DNA of 37,923 nt from Burkholderiales bacterium Ga0074133 (GCA_001464865.1 LNEG01000098.1:1-37923), one strand, 5' to 3'. Positions 7,353-16,012 are shown, counted from the first letter of the stretch. Notes: a model not told the origin generated them from the letters alone. Numbers and translations: made by a program.

Positions 7353-7466
7353 CCCTCCTGAGCGGCTACGCCGCTTCCCCCCGCTCTCGCAGCGTTGCAC
7401 GCTGCGGGCAGGGGGACGCAGCCCTCGCTGCGGGGCGGCCCTTGCCTGGCGGCCCTGGCCTGGGCC
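7353..7466. repeat. GC-rich hairpin repeat of Comamonadaceae type
   Basis: A non-coding GC-rich stretch containing AGCGGCTACGCCGCT (stem-loop), CGCAGCGTTGCACGCTGCG (8-bp perfect stem), a C run answered by a G run around it, and then CTCGCTGCGGGGCGGCCCTT. I recall similar intergenic sequences in many Comamonadaceae genomes; only one copy lies in this window, so repeat status rests on memory. Confidence 0.4.
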
Positions 7467-7482
7467 GCGCCAGCGACGCAGG

Positions 7483-7631
7483 CTAGGAGCCTGTCGGACT
7501 TGGAGCGTCGAAAGCGAAAATCGGCCCCAGCGAGGACAGTTTTTGCCGAATTTGCAGCCCCATAGCCGAGCTATGGGGCAACGCTGCGGTCGATTTGCAG
7601 CCGACGATTTCCAAGTCCGACAGGCTCCTAG
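7483..7631. mobile_element. 149-bp MITE-like element with 22-bp perfect terminal inverted repeats
   Basis: The first 22 bases (7483-7504, starting CTAGGAGCCTGTCGGACTTG) are the exact reverse complement of the last 22 (7610-7631). If the outer CTAG is a target duplication, the repeat proper is 18 bp. A 4-bp CTAG/YTAR target is known for IS5-group elements, so an IS5-related MITE is possible. The interior has no coding capacity but holds a perfect palindromic stem, GCCCCATAG-CCGAG-CTATGGGGC (split as stem-loop-stem, about 7557-7579). It ends 6 nt before a possible mnmC start. Confidence 0.65.
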
Positions 7632-7669
7632 GGGCAATGCAAGCGCCACAACCCTCAAGCCCCCACACC

Positions 7670-9655
7670 ATGTCTGAGCCCATCGACTGGCTGCCCGACG
7701 GCACCCCCTACAGCCCGCGTTTCGGCGACCGTTACCACAGCGAAAACGGTGGCCTGGAGCAGGCCAGCGGCGTGTTCTTGCAGGGCTGCGGCCTGCCCGG
7801 GGCGTGGGCGGGTCAGCGGCAGTGGCGCATTCTGGAAACCGGATTTGGCTTTGGCCTGAACTTCCTCATCACCTGGGCCGCCTGGCGGGCCGACCCCCAG
7901 CGCTGCGGTCTGCTGCACTTCGTGTCCACCGAAGCATGGCCCGTGAGCGCCGACGACCTGCGCCGCGCCCATGCCGCGCATCCGCACCTGGCAGATCTGG
8001 CGCACGCGCTGCACCAGCAGTGGTGGGGCCTGTTGCCAGGTGTACACCGGCTGCGGTTTGACGAAGGCCGCGTGCTGCTCACCCTGTATGTGGGCGACAC
8101 GCAGGCCATGCTGCGCCAGCAGGCGCCCACGGTGGATGCCGTGTACCTGGACGGCTTCAGCCCCCAGCGCAACCCCGACATCTGGGACGAACACACCCTG
8201 AAAGCGGTGGCCCGCTGCTGCCGGCGCGGCACACGGCTGGCCACCTGGACCATTGCCCGTGCGGTGCGCGACACGCTGGCCCAGTGCGGCTTCGAGGTGC
8301 AGCGCGTGCCCGGCATACCCCCGAAGCGCGACAACCTCCACGCCGTATACGCCCCCCGCTGGGAGCCGCGCACCGCCCGTGGCACGGCCGTGCCCGATGT
8401 GCCTGTGGCGCCCGGGCGGTGCATTGTCATCGGTGGCGGCATGGCCGGCGCCGCCAGCGCTGCCAGCCTGGCGCGCCGCGGCTGGCAGGTGCAGGTGCTG
8501 GACGCGGCCCCCGCCCCGGCGGCCGGCGCATCGGCGCTGCCTGCGGGCGTGTTCGCGCCCCATGTCTCGCCGGACGACAGCGTGCTCTCGCGCCTGTCGC
8601 GCAGCGGCGTGCGCACCACGCTACAGCAGGCAGGCTGGGTGCTGGCCGAAGGCACCGACTGGTCTGCCTGTGGCGTGCTCGAACACCGTGTGGATGGATC
8701 TCCTGGCCTGCCAGCAGCATGGGCCCCTGGCAGCGCGGGCGCACAGTGGAGCATTCCCGCGCCACCCGCTGCGCTGGGTGCCGCAGGCCTGCCGCCCGGC
8801 ACCAGCGCCTGCTGGCATGCGCGCGCAGGGTGGATTCGCCCTGCACGGCTGGTTGAGGCCTTGCTGTCGCAACCGGGTATCGAGTGGCGCGGCGACTGTG
8901 CCGTGGCGCAGCTGCGGCAGACACCATCCCACACCGCCCAGACCGACCTCACAGGACCACACGGCGCCGGCTGCTGGCAGGCGCTGGACGCCCAGGGCGT
9001 GGTGCTGGCCGAAGCCCCGCTGGTGGTGATTGCCGCAGGCGCAGCGAGCGCCCGGCTGCTGGGGCACCGCTGGCAGCTGCAGCCGGTGCGTGGCCAGGTG
9101 AGCTGGGGCCTGCACGACAGCACGGCACCGCGGCCACCCATGGCGCCGTTTCCCGTCAACGGGCATGGCAACCTGGTGCCGGCCTTTACCGCGTCGGCTC
9201 CGGAAGCGGCGGGCGGCATCGCGCATGCCAGCACAGGCCTGCCCCTGGCGTGGGTGATGGGATCAACCTTTGAACGCGGTGTAGACACCTTGCCGCCCTC
9301 GCTCGCCGATCAGCATGCCGCCCATGCAGCCAACCTCGCCAAACTGCGCACCCTGCAACCTCAGGCCGCCATGGCCGTGGGCGCTGCGCTGCAGGCCGCG
9401 GCCGATGGCGTTCCGCCGCACGCCGGCGCAGCCAGGTCCTGGTCAGCGGTGCGCTGCACGTCGCCAGACCGCCTGCCCATTGCCGGCCCCGTCGCCGCTG
9501 CGGAACTGCCCGGGCTCTGGACGTGCACGGCCATGGGCGCGCGCGGGTTGACGCTGGCGCTGCTGTGCGGCGAACTGCTGGCAGCGCGGCTGCACGGCGA
9601 GCCGTTGCCGCTGGATGCCAGGCTGGCCCGTGCGCTGGGCACCGAGCGACTGTAG
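7670..9655 (+). CDS. mnmC: Bifunctional tRNA 5-methylaminomethyl-2-thiouridine biosynthesis protein MnmC
   Basis: A two-domain enzyme of 661 residues. The N-terminal MnmD-type methyltransferase (about 1-240) shows WLPDGTPYSPRFGDRYHS, the SAM loop LETGFGFGLNFL near residue 55, and VYLDGFSPQRNPDIWD. The C-terminal FAD-dependent oxidase (about 250-661) shows VIGGGMAGAASAASLARRG and, near the end, CTAMGARGLTLALLCGELLA. The oxidase converts cmnm5s2U34 to nm5s2U34 and the methylase makes mnm5s2U34 in tRNA. I chose the ATG at 7670 because MSEPIDWLPDG resembles family starts; an in-frame ATG at 7637 would add 11 residues. A transposon-like inverted repeat element ends at 7631, so the promoter may lie in or beyond it. 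Confidence 0.93.
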   Translation: MSEPIDWLPDGTPYSPRFGDRYHSENGGLEQASGVFLQGCGLPGAWAGQRQWRILETGFGFGLNFLITWAAWRADPQRCGLLHFVSTEAWPVSADDLRRAHAAHPHLADLAHALHQQWWGLLPGVHRLRFDEGRVLLTLYVGDTQAMLRQQAPTVDAVYLDGFSPQRNPDIWDEHTLKAVARCCRRGTRLATWTIARAVRDTLAQCGFEVQRVPGIPPKRDNLHAVYAPRWEPRTARGTAVPDVPVAPGRCIVIGGGMAGAASAASLARRGWQVQVLDAAPAPAAGASALPAGVFAPHVSPDDSVLSRLSRSGVRTTLQQAGWVLAEGTDWSACGVLEHRVDGSPGLPAAWAPGSAGAQWSIPAPPAALGAAGLPPGTSACWHARAGWIRPARLVEALLSQPGIEWRGDCAVAQLRQTPSHTAQTDLTGPHGAGCWQALDAQGVVLAEAPLVVIAAGAASARLLGHRWQLQPVRGQVSWGLHDSTAPRPPMAPFPVNGHGNLVPAFTASAPEAAGGIAHASTGLPLAWVMGSTFERGVDTLPPSLADQHAAHAANLAKLRTLQPQAAMAVGAALQAAADGVPPHAGAARSWSAVRCTSPDRLPIAGPVAAAELPGLWTCTAMGARGLTLALLCGELLAARLHGEPLPLDARLARALGTERL

Positions 9656-9770
9656 GCGCGCCGCGTGCGCTGCAAAGGCAGCAGCACGACCCGCAGTGCC
9701 CGATAGCGGTGCGCCGCGCCGGCACCCGTGGCCGTTTGGGGTACCGCTCGCAAACCCGCACCAGCACTTG

Positions 9771-9830
9771 CTTATACCGAAATCAACATATCGGCAGCAC
9801 TAAACAATAGTTTGCATCCATAAGCAGCCC
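9771..9830 (+). promoter_or_regulatory. Candidate sulfur-response operator upstream of tauE-cysI
   Basis: CTTATACCGAAATCA (9771-9785) repeats the sequence found upstream of sbp. About 35 bp further, CATCCATAAGCAG reads on the other strand as CTGCTTATGGATG, giving a second, inverted TGCTTAT half-site. The arrangement fits a LysR-type (CysB-like) activator. No convincing -35/-10 pair can be fixed by eye. Confidence 0.4.
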
Positions 9831-9846
9831 CTCTACATTCGCGGGC

Positions 9847-10650
9847 ATGCATGAATTGGCGTTCGTTTTTGCGGGGTTTGCCGTCGGGCTGATCGTCGGC
9901 CTGACCGGGGTGGGCGGCGGCTCGCTGATGACGCCAGTGCTGATCTTCTTCTTCGGAGTCAAGCCGCACCTGGCCATCGGCACCGACCTGCTGTTTGCCG
10001 CCTTCACCAAGATGGGCGGCACGGTGAGCATGGCGCGACAGCGCCTCGTGCCCTGGCGCGTGGTGGGGCAGCTGTGTGCGGGCAGCATTCCGGCGGCGCT
10101 GCTGGCACTGTGGGTGCTCAAGACGCTGGGGCCGGCCAGCGGTCAGGCGCAGCGCATCATGACCACCACCCTGGGATTCGCATTGCTGCTGACGGCCTGC
10201 GCCATGCTCTACAAGGCCGTGGCCTTTTCAAAAGAGCGGCAGGCCGCCGAGCTAGCACGCCGTCAGGCGGGGCAGGAACATGCCACACGCCCCCGCCACT
10301 GGAGCCTGCCCGTACTGCTGGGCGCCGTCATCGGCACGCTGGTGACCTTCACCTCGGTGGGCGCGGGCGCCATTGGCGTCACGGTGCTCCTGCTGGTGTA
10401 CCCGCTGCTGCCCCTGCCGCGCGTGATCGGCGCAGACATCGCCTACGCGGTGCCCCTGACCCTGGTGGCGGGCCTGGGTCACGCATCGCTGGGCTCGGTG
10501 GACTGGCCCCTGCTTGCACAATTGCTGGCTGGCTCGCTGCCGGGCATCTGGCTGGGCTCGCGCCTGGTCACCCGCATCCCCGAGCGCCTGATTCGCTCCA
10601 TCCTCTCTGCGCTGCTTGCCTGGGCAGGCGCCAAACTGATCCTGATCTGA
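9847..10650 (+). CDS. TauE/SafE family membrane transporter (probable sulfite or sulfur anion export)
   Basis: A protein of 267 residues with about eight hydrophobic segments and two copies of the family motif: LTGVGGGSLMTPVLIFFFG (about 20-38) and TSVGAGAIGVTVLLLVYPL (about 172-190). These repeats define the TauE/SafE (DUF81) family of anion transporters, several of which export sulfite or sulfoacetate. A charged cytoplasmic loop (KERQAAELARRQAG) divides the halves. The gene ends 7 nt before cysI, so it heads the sulfate assimilation unit. That position suggests it vents excess sulfite made by the CysDN-CysH route, which would matter more if cysI is not functional. Confidence 0.85.
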   Translation: MHELAFVFAGFAVGLIVGLTGVGGGSLMTPVLIFFFGVKPHLAIGTDLLFAAFTKMGGTVSMARQRLVPWRVVGQLCAGSIPAALLALWVLKTLGPASGQAQRIMTTTLGFALLLTACAMLYKAVAFSKERQAAELARRQAGQEHATRPRHWSLPVLLGAVIGTLVTFTSVGAGAIGVTVLLLVYPLLPLPRVIGADIAYAVPLTLVAGLGHASLGSVDWPLLAQLLAGSLPGIWLGSRLVTRIPERLIRSILSALLAWAGAKLILI

Positions 10651-10657
10651 GCTTTCT

Positions 10658-12414
10658 ATGTACCAATACACCGCATTCGACACCGCTTTCGTGCAGCAGC
10701 GCGCGGCGCAGTTCCGTGACCAGCTCACGCGCTGGCAGTCCGGCAAGCTGAGCGAGGACGACTTCCGCCCCCTGCGCCTGCAAAACGGCTGGTACGTGCA
10801 GCGCTACGCCCCCATGCTGCGCGTGGCCGTGCCCTACGGGGAGATCGCCAGCCGCCAGCTGCGCGTGCTGGCGCAGATCGCCCGCGACTACGACGAGCCC
10901 GAAGCGGCCGTCTTCAAGGCGGCCATGGAAGGTCAGGGCAAGCTGGGCACCACCTTTTTGCCCACGCACTGCGCCCACTTCACCACGCGCACCAATGTGC
11001 AGTTCAACTGGATTCCGCTGTCGAAAAGCGCGGACGTGATGGACCTGCTGGCCAGCGTGAACATGCATGGCATCCAGACCAGCGGCAACTGCATCCGCAA
11101 CACCACCACCGACGCGCTGGCGGGCATTGCCGTCGATGAAATCGTGGACCCGCGCCCGTATGCGGAGCTGATCCGCCAGTGGTCCACGCTGCACCCCGAA
11201 TTCGCCTTCCTGCCCCGCAAGTTCAAGATCGCCATCACGGGCGCCAAGGACGACCGCGCCGCCACCGGCTGGCACGACGTGGGCCTGCACCTGGTCAAGA
11301 ACGATGCGGGCGAGATCGGCTTCAAGGTCTTCGTGGGCGGTGGGATGGGCCGCACGCCGGTCATCGGCTCGGTGATCCGCGAGTTCCTGCCGTGGAACCA
11401 GATCATGAATTACATCGAGGCCATCGTGCGCGTGTACAACGAGCATGGCCGCCGCGACAACAAGTACAAGGCCCGCATCAAGATCCTGGTCAAGTCCGAA
11501 GGCCAGAAATACATCGACGATGTGGAAGCCGATCGAGATCGACGGTGGGCCGCACACGATTCCGCAGGCCGAGTTTGACCGCGTGGCCGCCTGCTTTGTG
11601 ACACCGAAGCTGGCCGACATTGCCGACGCGCCCCCCGCAGCCCTGCAGGCACAGCTGGACGCCCAGGCGGCGGAGCATGTGATGTTTGGCCGCTGGCTCC
11701 AGCGCAACCTGCATCCGCACCAGAACCCGCAGCTGCGCGCCGTGACGCTGTCGTTCAAGCGCCCCGGCCAGGCGCCCGGCGACGCCACCAGCGAACAGCT
11801 CATCGCCCGACAAATACTCCGCCGGCGAAGCGCGCGTGACCCACGACCAGAACGTGCTGCTGCCCTGGGTGCACGCCAGCCGCCTGTTCGAGCTGTGGCA
11901 AGAGGCCAAGGCACTGGGCCTGGCCAGCGCCAATGTGCAGCTGCTCACCGACATGATCGCCTGCCCCGGCGGCGACTTCTGCGCGCTGGCGAATGCCCGC
12001 TCGCTACCGATTGCCGAGGCGATCACCCAGCGCTACCAGGACCTCGACGAGCTCGACGACATCGGCGAGATCGACCTGCACATCAGCGGCTGCATCAACA
12101 GCTGCGGCCACCACCACAGCGGCCACATCGGCATCCTGGGTGTGGATAAGGACGGCAAGGAGTGGTACCAGGTGACGCTGGGCGGCTCCGACGGGTCCGA
12201 CCTGTCGGGCGCTGCTGCAGCGGGCAAGGTGATTGGCCCCTCGTTCTCGGCGGCTGAAGTGCCCGACGTGATCGAGGCCGTGCTCGGCACCTACCGCGAC
12301 CTGCGCGAGAGCGGCGAGAACTTCCAGAACACCGTGCGCCGCACCGGCCTGGACCCGTTCAAGGAAGCCGCCAAACAGGCCCGCCACAAGGACGCCGAGA
12401 CTGCCGCCGCCTGA
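10658..12414 (+). pseudogene. cysI: Nitrite/sulfite reductase hemoprotein (CysI), broken by two frameshifts
   Basis: Three consecutive frames together encode one sulfite reductase. Segment 1 (10658 to about 11530) has the N-terminal ferredoxin-like half with NMHGIQTSGNCIRNTT and FVGGGMGRTPVIG. Segment 2 (about 11535-11815) continues from IDGGPHTIPQAEFDRVAA to TSEQLIA. Segment 3 (about 11815-12414) has DKYSAGEARVTHDQN, then CPGGDFC and SGCINSCGHHHSGHIG, which supply the four cysteines for the 4Fe-4S/siroheme centre. Each junction shifts the frame by +1 and each seems to lack several codons found in intact homologues; from memory about 14 nt are missing at each. It would reduce sulfite to sulfide with six electrons. 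The breaks may be real mutations or assembly errors. Flanking genes are intact. Confidence 0.85.
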
Positions 12415-12446
12415 GCGGCTGCGCATTGCAAAGCACCCTACAAGAC

Positions 12447-12845
12447 ATGACGATGTTGAAACTACTTGCCGCCCAAGACCACCAGCCGCCTGCCGAGGGC
12501 GATGCCCGCGCCGTGGCGCTGCCCAACGATGCCGATGCCCTGGCCCTGCCGCTCGACGGCGTGGAACGTGTGGACCTGCACTTCCCCAGCTTTACGGATG
12601 GCCGCGCGTTCAGCCAGGCCTTTTTGCTGCGCCGCCGCCGCGGCTTTGCGGGCGAGATCCGCGCCACGGGCGATGTGCTGATCGACCAGCTGGTGCAGAT
12701 GCAGCGCACAGGCTTTTCCAGCGCCGTGCTGCGCGCGGGTGTGGACGCCGCCGACGCGCAGCGCCAGTTCGAGCGGTTTCCCGGCTTCTACCAGGCCGAT
12801 GCCGTCAACCCGCAGCTGCTGTTTGTCGCACGGGCTGCTGCCTGA
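12447..12845 (+). CDS. DUF934 protein linked to sulfite reductase
   Basis: A protein of about 132 residues. I chose the ATG at 12447; a TTG at 12426 or the ATG at 12453 are alternatives, and no strong ribosome-binding site decides. The core RVDLHFPSFTDGRAFSQAFLLRRRRGFAGEIRATGDVLIDQL is split here over residues about 40-85 and is characteristic of DUF934, followed by MQRTGFSSAVLR and FPGFYQADAV. The family is nearly always found directly after cysI in proteobacteria and is assumed to assist sulfite reduction, but the biochemical role is unknown. It sits 32 nt after the cysI stop and 18 nt before cysH. Confidence 0.88.
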   Translation: MTMLKLLAAQDHQPPAEGDARAVALPNDADALALPLDGVERVDLHFPSFTDGRAFSQAFLLRRRRGFAGEIRATGDVLIDQLVQMQRTGFSSAVLRAGVDAADAQRQFERFPGFYQADAVNPQLLFVARAAA

Positions 12846-12863
12846 GCCCCCTTAGGACCGCAC

Positions 12864-13487
12864 ATGAGCCAATTCGATCTCGCACGCATCAACGCTGAAC
12901 TCGGCCGCAATGCCGAGGGCCTCGTCGCCTGGGCCCTGGGCCTGGGCCAGAGCCCCATCGTCACCACCAACTTCCGCCCGTTCGAGGCAGTCATCCTGCA
13001 CATGGTTGCCTCCGTGCAGCGCGATGTACCCGTGGTGTGGATGGACAACGGCTACAACACCGAGGCCACCTACCGCTTTGCCGACGAGGTGACGAAGCAG
13101 CTGGGCCTGAACCTCAAGATCTACTTGCCGCGCCGCTCGCGCGCGCACCGCGAAGCCGTCGAGGGCGCCACGCCCGCGCTGGATGACCCGCGCCACGCCG
13201 CATTCACCGAAGAGGTCAAGCTCGAACCCTTTGCCCGCGCCCTGCGCGAAACCGCGCCCAAGGTGTGGTTCACCGCCCTGCGCGCCACCGACACCGCCGT
13301 GCGCGCGCAGATGGACCCGGTCAGCATCAACCCCGATGGTCTCATCAAGGTCGCGCCGCTGCTGCACTGGTCGTCCAAGGACCTGCACGAGTACTGCGTC
13401 AAACACGGCCTGCCCAACAACTTCGACTATGTGGACCCGACCAAGGGCGAGGACAACCGCGAGTGCGGCCTGCATCTGGCCCACTGA
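12864..13487 (+). CDS. cysH: CysH family adenylyl-/phosphoadenylyl-sulfate reductase
   Basis: A protein of 207 residues of the PAPS reductase (PF01507) fold. The catalytic cysteine motif ECGLH is at residues 200-204. WMDNGYNTEATYRF (59-72) and WFTALRATDTAVRAQM (135-150) are the substrate-side motifs. Assimilatory APS reductases carry CC...CxxC cysteines for a 4Fe-4S cluster; here the corresponding segment reads FTEEVKLEPF (114-123) with no cysteine, and apart from Cys178 and Cys201 there are none. The enzyme therefore either uses PAPS, or is a cluster-free APS reductase. No APS kinase gene is in the window. It reduces activated sulfate to sulfite with thioredoxin or glutaredoxin as donor. Confidence 0.88.
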   Translation: MSQFDLARINAELGRNAEGLVAWALGLGQSPIVTTNFRPFEAVILHMVASVQRDVPVVWMDNGYNTEATYRFADEVTKQLGLNLKIYLPRRSRAHREAVEGATPALDDPRHAAFTEEVKLEPFARALRETAPKVWFTALRATDTAVRAQMDPVSINPDGLIKVAPLLHWSSKDLHEYCVKHGLPNNFDYVDPTKGEDNRECGLHLAH

Positions 13488-13502
13488 CCCGAAGGCTCGA
13501 CC

Positions 13503-14468
13503 ATGAATGCCCGCACCGACTCAGCGCTGCTTGAGAAGACCAACAACATGAGCTACCACCTCAACAACTCGCACCTCGACGCCCTGGAAGAGGAAACCAT
13601 CTTCATCCTGCGCGAGGTGGCCGCCGCCTTCGAACGCCCCGCCCTGCTGTTTTCGGGCGGCAAGGATTCGCTGGTGATGCTCAAGTGCGCCGAAAAGGCC
13701 TTTGGCACCAAGGCCAGTGGCGGGGGCATTCCGTATCCGCTGCTCATGATCGACACCGGCCACAACTTCCCTGAAGTCACCGACTTCCGCGACTTCCGCG
13801 CCAGGGAACTGGGCGCCGAGCTGATCGTGCGCAATGTCGAAGACTCGATGGCGCGCGGGACCGTGCGCCTGGCCCACCCGGGCGAGTCGCGCAACGTGCA
13901 CCAGTCGGTCACGCTGCTCGAAGCGATTGAAGAGTTCCGCTTTGACGCACTGATTGGCGGCGCCCGCCGCGACGAAGAAAAGGCCCGCGCCAAGGAACGC
14001 ATCTTCAGCCACCGCGACAGCTTCGGCCAATGGCAGCCTAAGGCCCAGCGCCCCGAGCTGTGGACGCTGTTCAACACCCGCCTGCAGCCCGGCGAGCATT
14101 TCCGCGTGTTCCCCATCAGCAACTGGACCGAGCTGGATGTGTGGCAATACATCGACCGCGAGCAGATCGGCCTGCCCAGCATCTACTACACGCACAAGCG
14201 CCAGGTGGTGGACAAGAAGGACCTCTTGATGCCCGTGACCGAGCTGACGCCCGCGCGCGAAGGCGATGTGGTGGAAACGCGCGATGTGCGCTTTCGCACC
14301 GTGGGCGACATCACCTGCACCGCACCAGTGGAAAGCACGGCCGCCACGCCGGCAGAGATCGTGATCGAGACCCTGGCCGCCGACGTGAGCGAACGGGGCG
14401 CCACGCGCATGGATGACAAGACGAGCGATGCTTCCATGGAGAAGCGAAAAAAGGACGGTTACTTCTGA
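13503..14468 (+). CDS. cysD: Sulfate adenylyltransferase subunit 2 (CysD)
   Basis: A protein of 321 residues. The PP-loop LLFSGGKDSLVML lies near residues 46-58. HLDALEEETIFILREVAAAFERP at the start, GGARRDEEKARAKERIFSHRD in the middle and the C-terminal ending MEKRKKDGYF are standard CysD features. An in-frame ATG at 13548 (MSYHLNNSHLDALE) could also be the start; the 15-residue leader is not conserved in what I recall. With CysN it makes APS from sulfate and ATP. It begins 15 nt after cysH and is followed by a 102-nt gap before cysN. Confidence 0.93.
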   Translation: MNARTDSALLEKTNNMSYHLNNSHLDALEEETIFILREVAAAFERPALLFSGGKDSLVMLKCAEKAFGTKASGGGIPYPLLMIDTGHNFPEVTDFRDFRARELGAELIVRNVEDSMARGTVRLAHPGESRNVHQSVTLLEAIEEFRFDALIGGARRDEEKARAKERIFSHRDSFGQWQPKAQRPELWTLFNTRLQPGEHFRVFPISNWTELDVWQYIDREQIGLPSIYYTHKRQVVDKKDLLMPVTELTPAREGDVVETRDVRFRTVGDITCTAPVESTAATPAEIVIETLAADVSERGATRMDDKTSDASMEKRKKDGYF

Positions 14469-14570
14469 AGCACGACGCGCATGCCCCCGAGCGGCGGGAC
14501 CGCCCTCGCGCGGTGGTACTGGCACCGGCCGCACCTTACTTCACGACCTGCGGGTGACTGAAACAGCTCC

Positions 14571-15950
14571 ATGACAAACACTACAAATTTAATAGCATCC
14601 AGTGCAATTAACACTAGGACCCCCGGCCAAAATGACCATATTTCCGCATTGAAGTTCATCACCTGCGGCTCGGTGGATGACGGCAAGAGCACGCTGATTG
14701 GCCGCCTGCTGGTGGACAGCAAGGCCGTTCTGCAGGACCACCTTGCCGGTGTGCAGCGCCAGGGCGAGACCGACCTGGCGCTGCTGACCGATGGCCTGAG
14801 CGCCGAGCGCGAACAAGGCATCACCATCGACGTGGCCTACCGCTACTTCGCCACCGAAACGCGCAAGTTCATCATTGGCGATGCGCCCGGCCACGAGCAG
14901 TACACCCGTAACATGGTCACCGCTGCCAGCAGCGCCGATGCGGCCGTGGTGCTGGTCGATGCGACCAAGCTCGACTGGAAGAACCCGGGCCTCGCCCTGC
15001 TGCCGCAAACCCGCCGCCACAGCCTGCTGGCCCACCTGCTGCGCGTGCATTCGCTGGTGTTTGCAGTGAATAAGCTCGACGCGGTGGCAGACCCCGTGAT
15101 GGCCTGGAAGCACATCCAGGGTGCGTTGCAGTCATTTGCCCAAGCTGCAGGCATCGCCGTGCGCGCCACCGTACCCGTGTCGGCCCTCAAGGGCTGGAAT
15201 GTGGTCGACGGCCACGCCGGCTGGTGCGGCTATGTAGGCCCCACGCTGCTGCAGGTGCTGGAAGAACTGCCTAATACCCCCGCCGACACGGCACTGGCGG
15301 TGGCCTTCCCGGTGCAGTGGGTCGAGAAGTCTTCGTCGTCTTCGGCCGACACCAGCCAGGGCCGCCGCGTCTTCTGGGGCCGTGTGGCTGCAGGCAACGT
15401 GACACCCGGCACGCCGGTGCAAATCTTCCCCAGCGGCCAGCTGGCCACCGTGGCGCAAGTGCTGGACCACGCCCGTCGCGCCAAGGATGTACCCGCAGGC
15501 ACCAGCGCCGGGATCATCCTCGACCGCGAAGTGGACGTGTCGCGCGGCGACTGGATCCTGGCTGCGCCCACGGCCGCTGCGGCAGCCCCGGCCGACGACG
15601 ACTTTGGCGACACGCCCGCCGCCGTGCCCGCCTGGCCCGCCAGACGCGAGCTGCGCACCACCATTGCCTGGATGGACGACGAGCCCCTGGTCGCCGGCCG
15701 CGTGTACTGGGCGCTGCACGGCCACCGCTGGGTCAAGGCCAAGGTGAAGGCTGTGGTGCACAAGCTGAACATCAACACGCTGGCCGAGGAGGCCGCCACC
15801 CAGCTGGACCCCAACGCCATCGGGCATGTGGATCTGCTGCTGCAGGAGGCGATTCCGGCCGCCGCTTTCAGCCAGGCGCGCGTGCTGGGTTCGCTGATCC
15901 TGGTGGACACCGCCAGCCACAAGACCGCCGGCGCGGTGCTGGTGAACTGA
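14571..15950 (+). CDS. cysN: Sulfate adenylyltransferase subunit 1, GTPase (CysN)
   Basis: A protein of 459 residues. Translation-factor GTPase motifs are present: G1 GSVDDGKST (33-41), the switch I region REQGITIDVAYRYF, G3 DAPGHEQYTRN, and G4 NKLD. Two EF-Tu-like beta domains follow (about 230-459). It has no C-terminal APS kinase domain, unlike CysNC fusions. GTP hydrolysis drives APS formation by CysD. The first 24 residues (MTNTTNLIASSAINTRTPGQ and on) are not family-like and are encoded by a copy of a dispersed repeat; an out-of-frame ATG at 14632 gives no alternative, and the next in-frame possibility is a TTG within SALKF, so the ATG at 14571 seems to be used. Confidence 0.92.
   Translation: MTNTTNLIASSAINTRTPGQNDHISALKFITCGSVDDGKSTLIGRLLVDSKAVLQDHLAGVQRQGETDLALLTDGLSAEREQGITIDVAYRYFATETRKFIIGDAPGHEQYTRNMVTAASSADAAVVLVDATKLDWKNPGLALLPQTRRHSLLAHLLRVHSLVFAVNKLDAVADPVMAWKHIQGALQSFAQAAGIAVRATVPVSALKGWNVVDGHAGWCGYVGPTLLQVLEELPNTPADTALAVAFPVQWVEKSSSSSADTSQGRRVFWGRVAAGNVTPGTPVQIFPSGQLATVAQVLDHARRAKDVPAGTSAGIILDREVDVSRGDWILAAPTAAAAAPADDDFGDTPAAVPAWPARRELRTTIAWMDDEPLVAGRVYWALHGHRWVKAKVKAVVHKLNINTLAEEAATQLDPNAIGHVDLLLQEAIPAAAFSQARVLGSLILVDTASHKTAGAVLVN
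14579..14637. repeat. Dispersed repeat, copy 2, overlapping the cysN 5' end
   Basis: ACAAATTTAATAGCATCC aligns with the left arm of the 5593 repeat, and CACTAGGACCCCCGGCC corresponds to the right part of the family as I recall it. The copy starts 8 nt inside cysN and supplies about 20 N-terminal codons. Confidence 0.45.
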
Positions 15951-16012
15951 CGTTCATCAGCCTTTGTACGCCGAGCACCCCTTTCTGCAAGAGGGGCCCT
16001 GCCAACCCAGGT

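Noticed and set aside
10658-12414. Programmed ribosomal frameshifting in cysI
   Set aside because: The junctions lack slippery heptamers, and codons seem to be missing at both; sulfite reductases are not known to use recoding. Mutation or assembly error is more likely.
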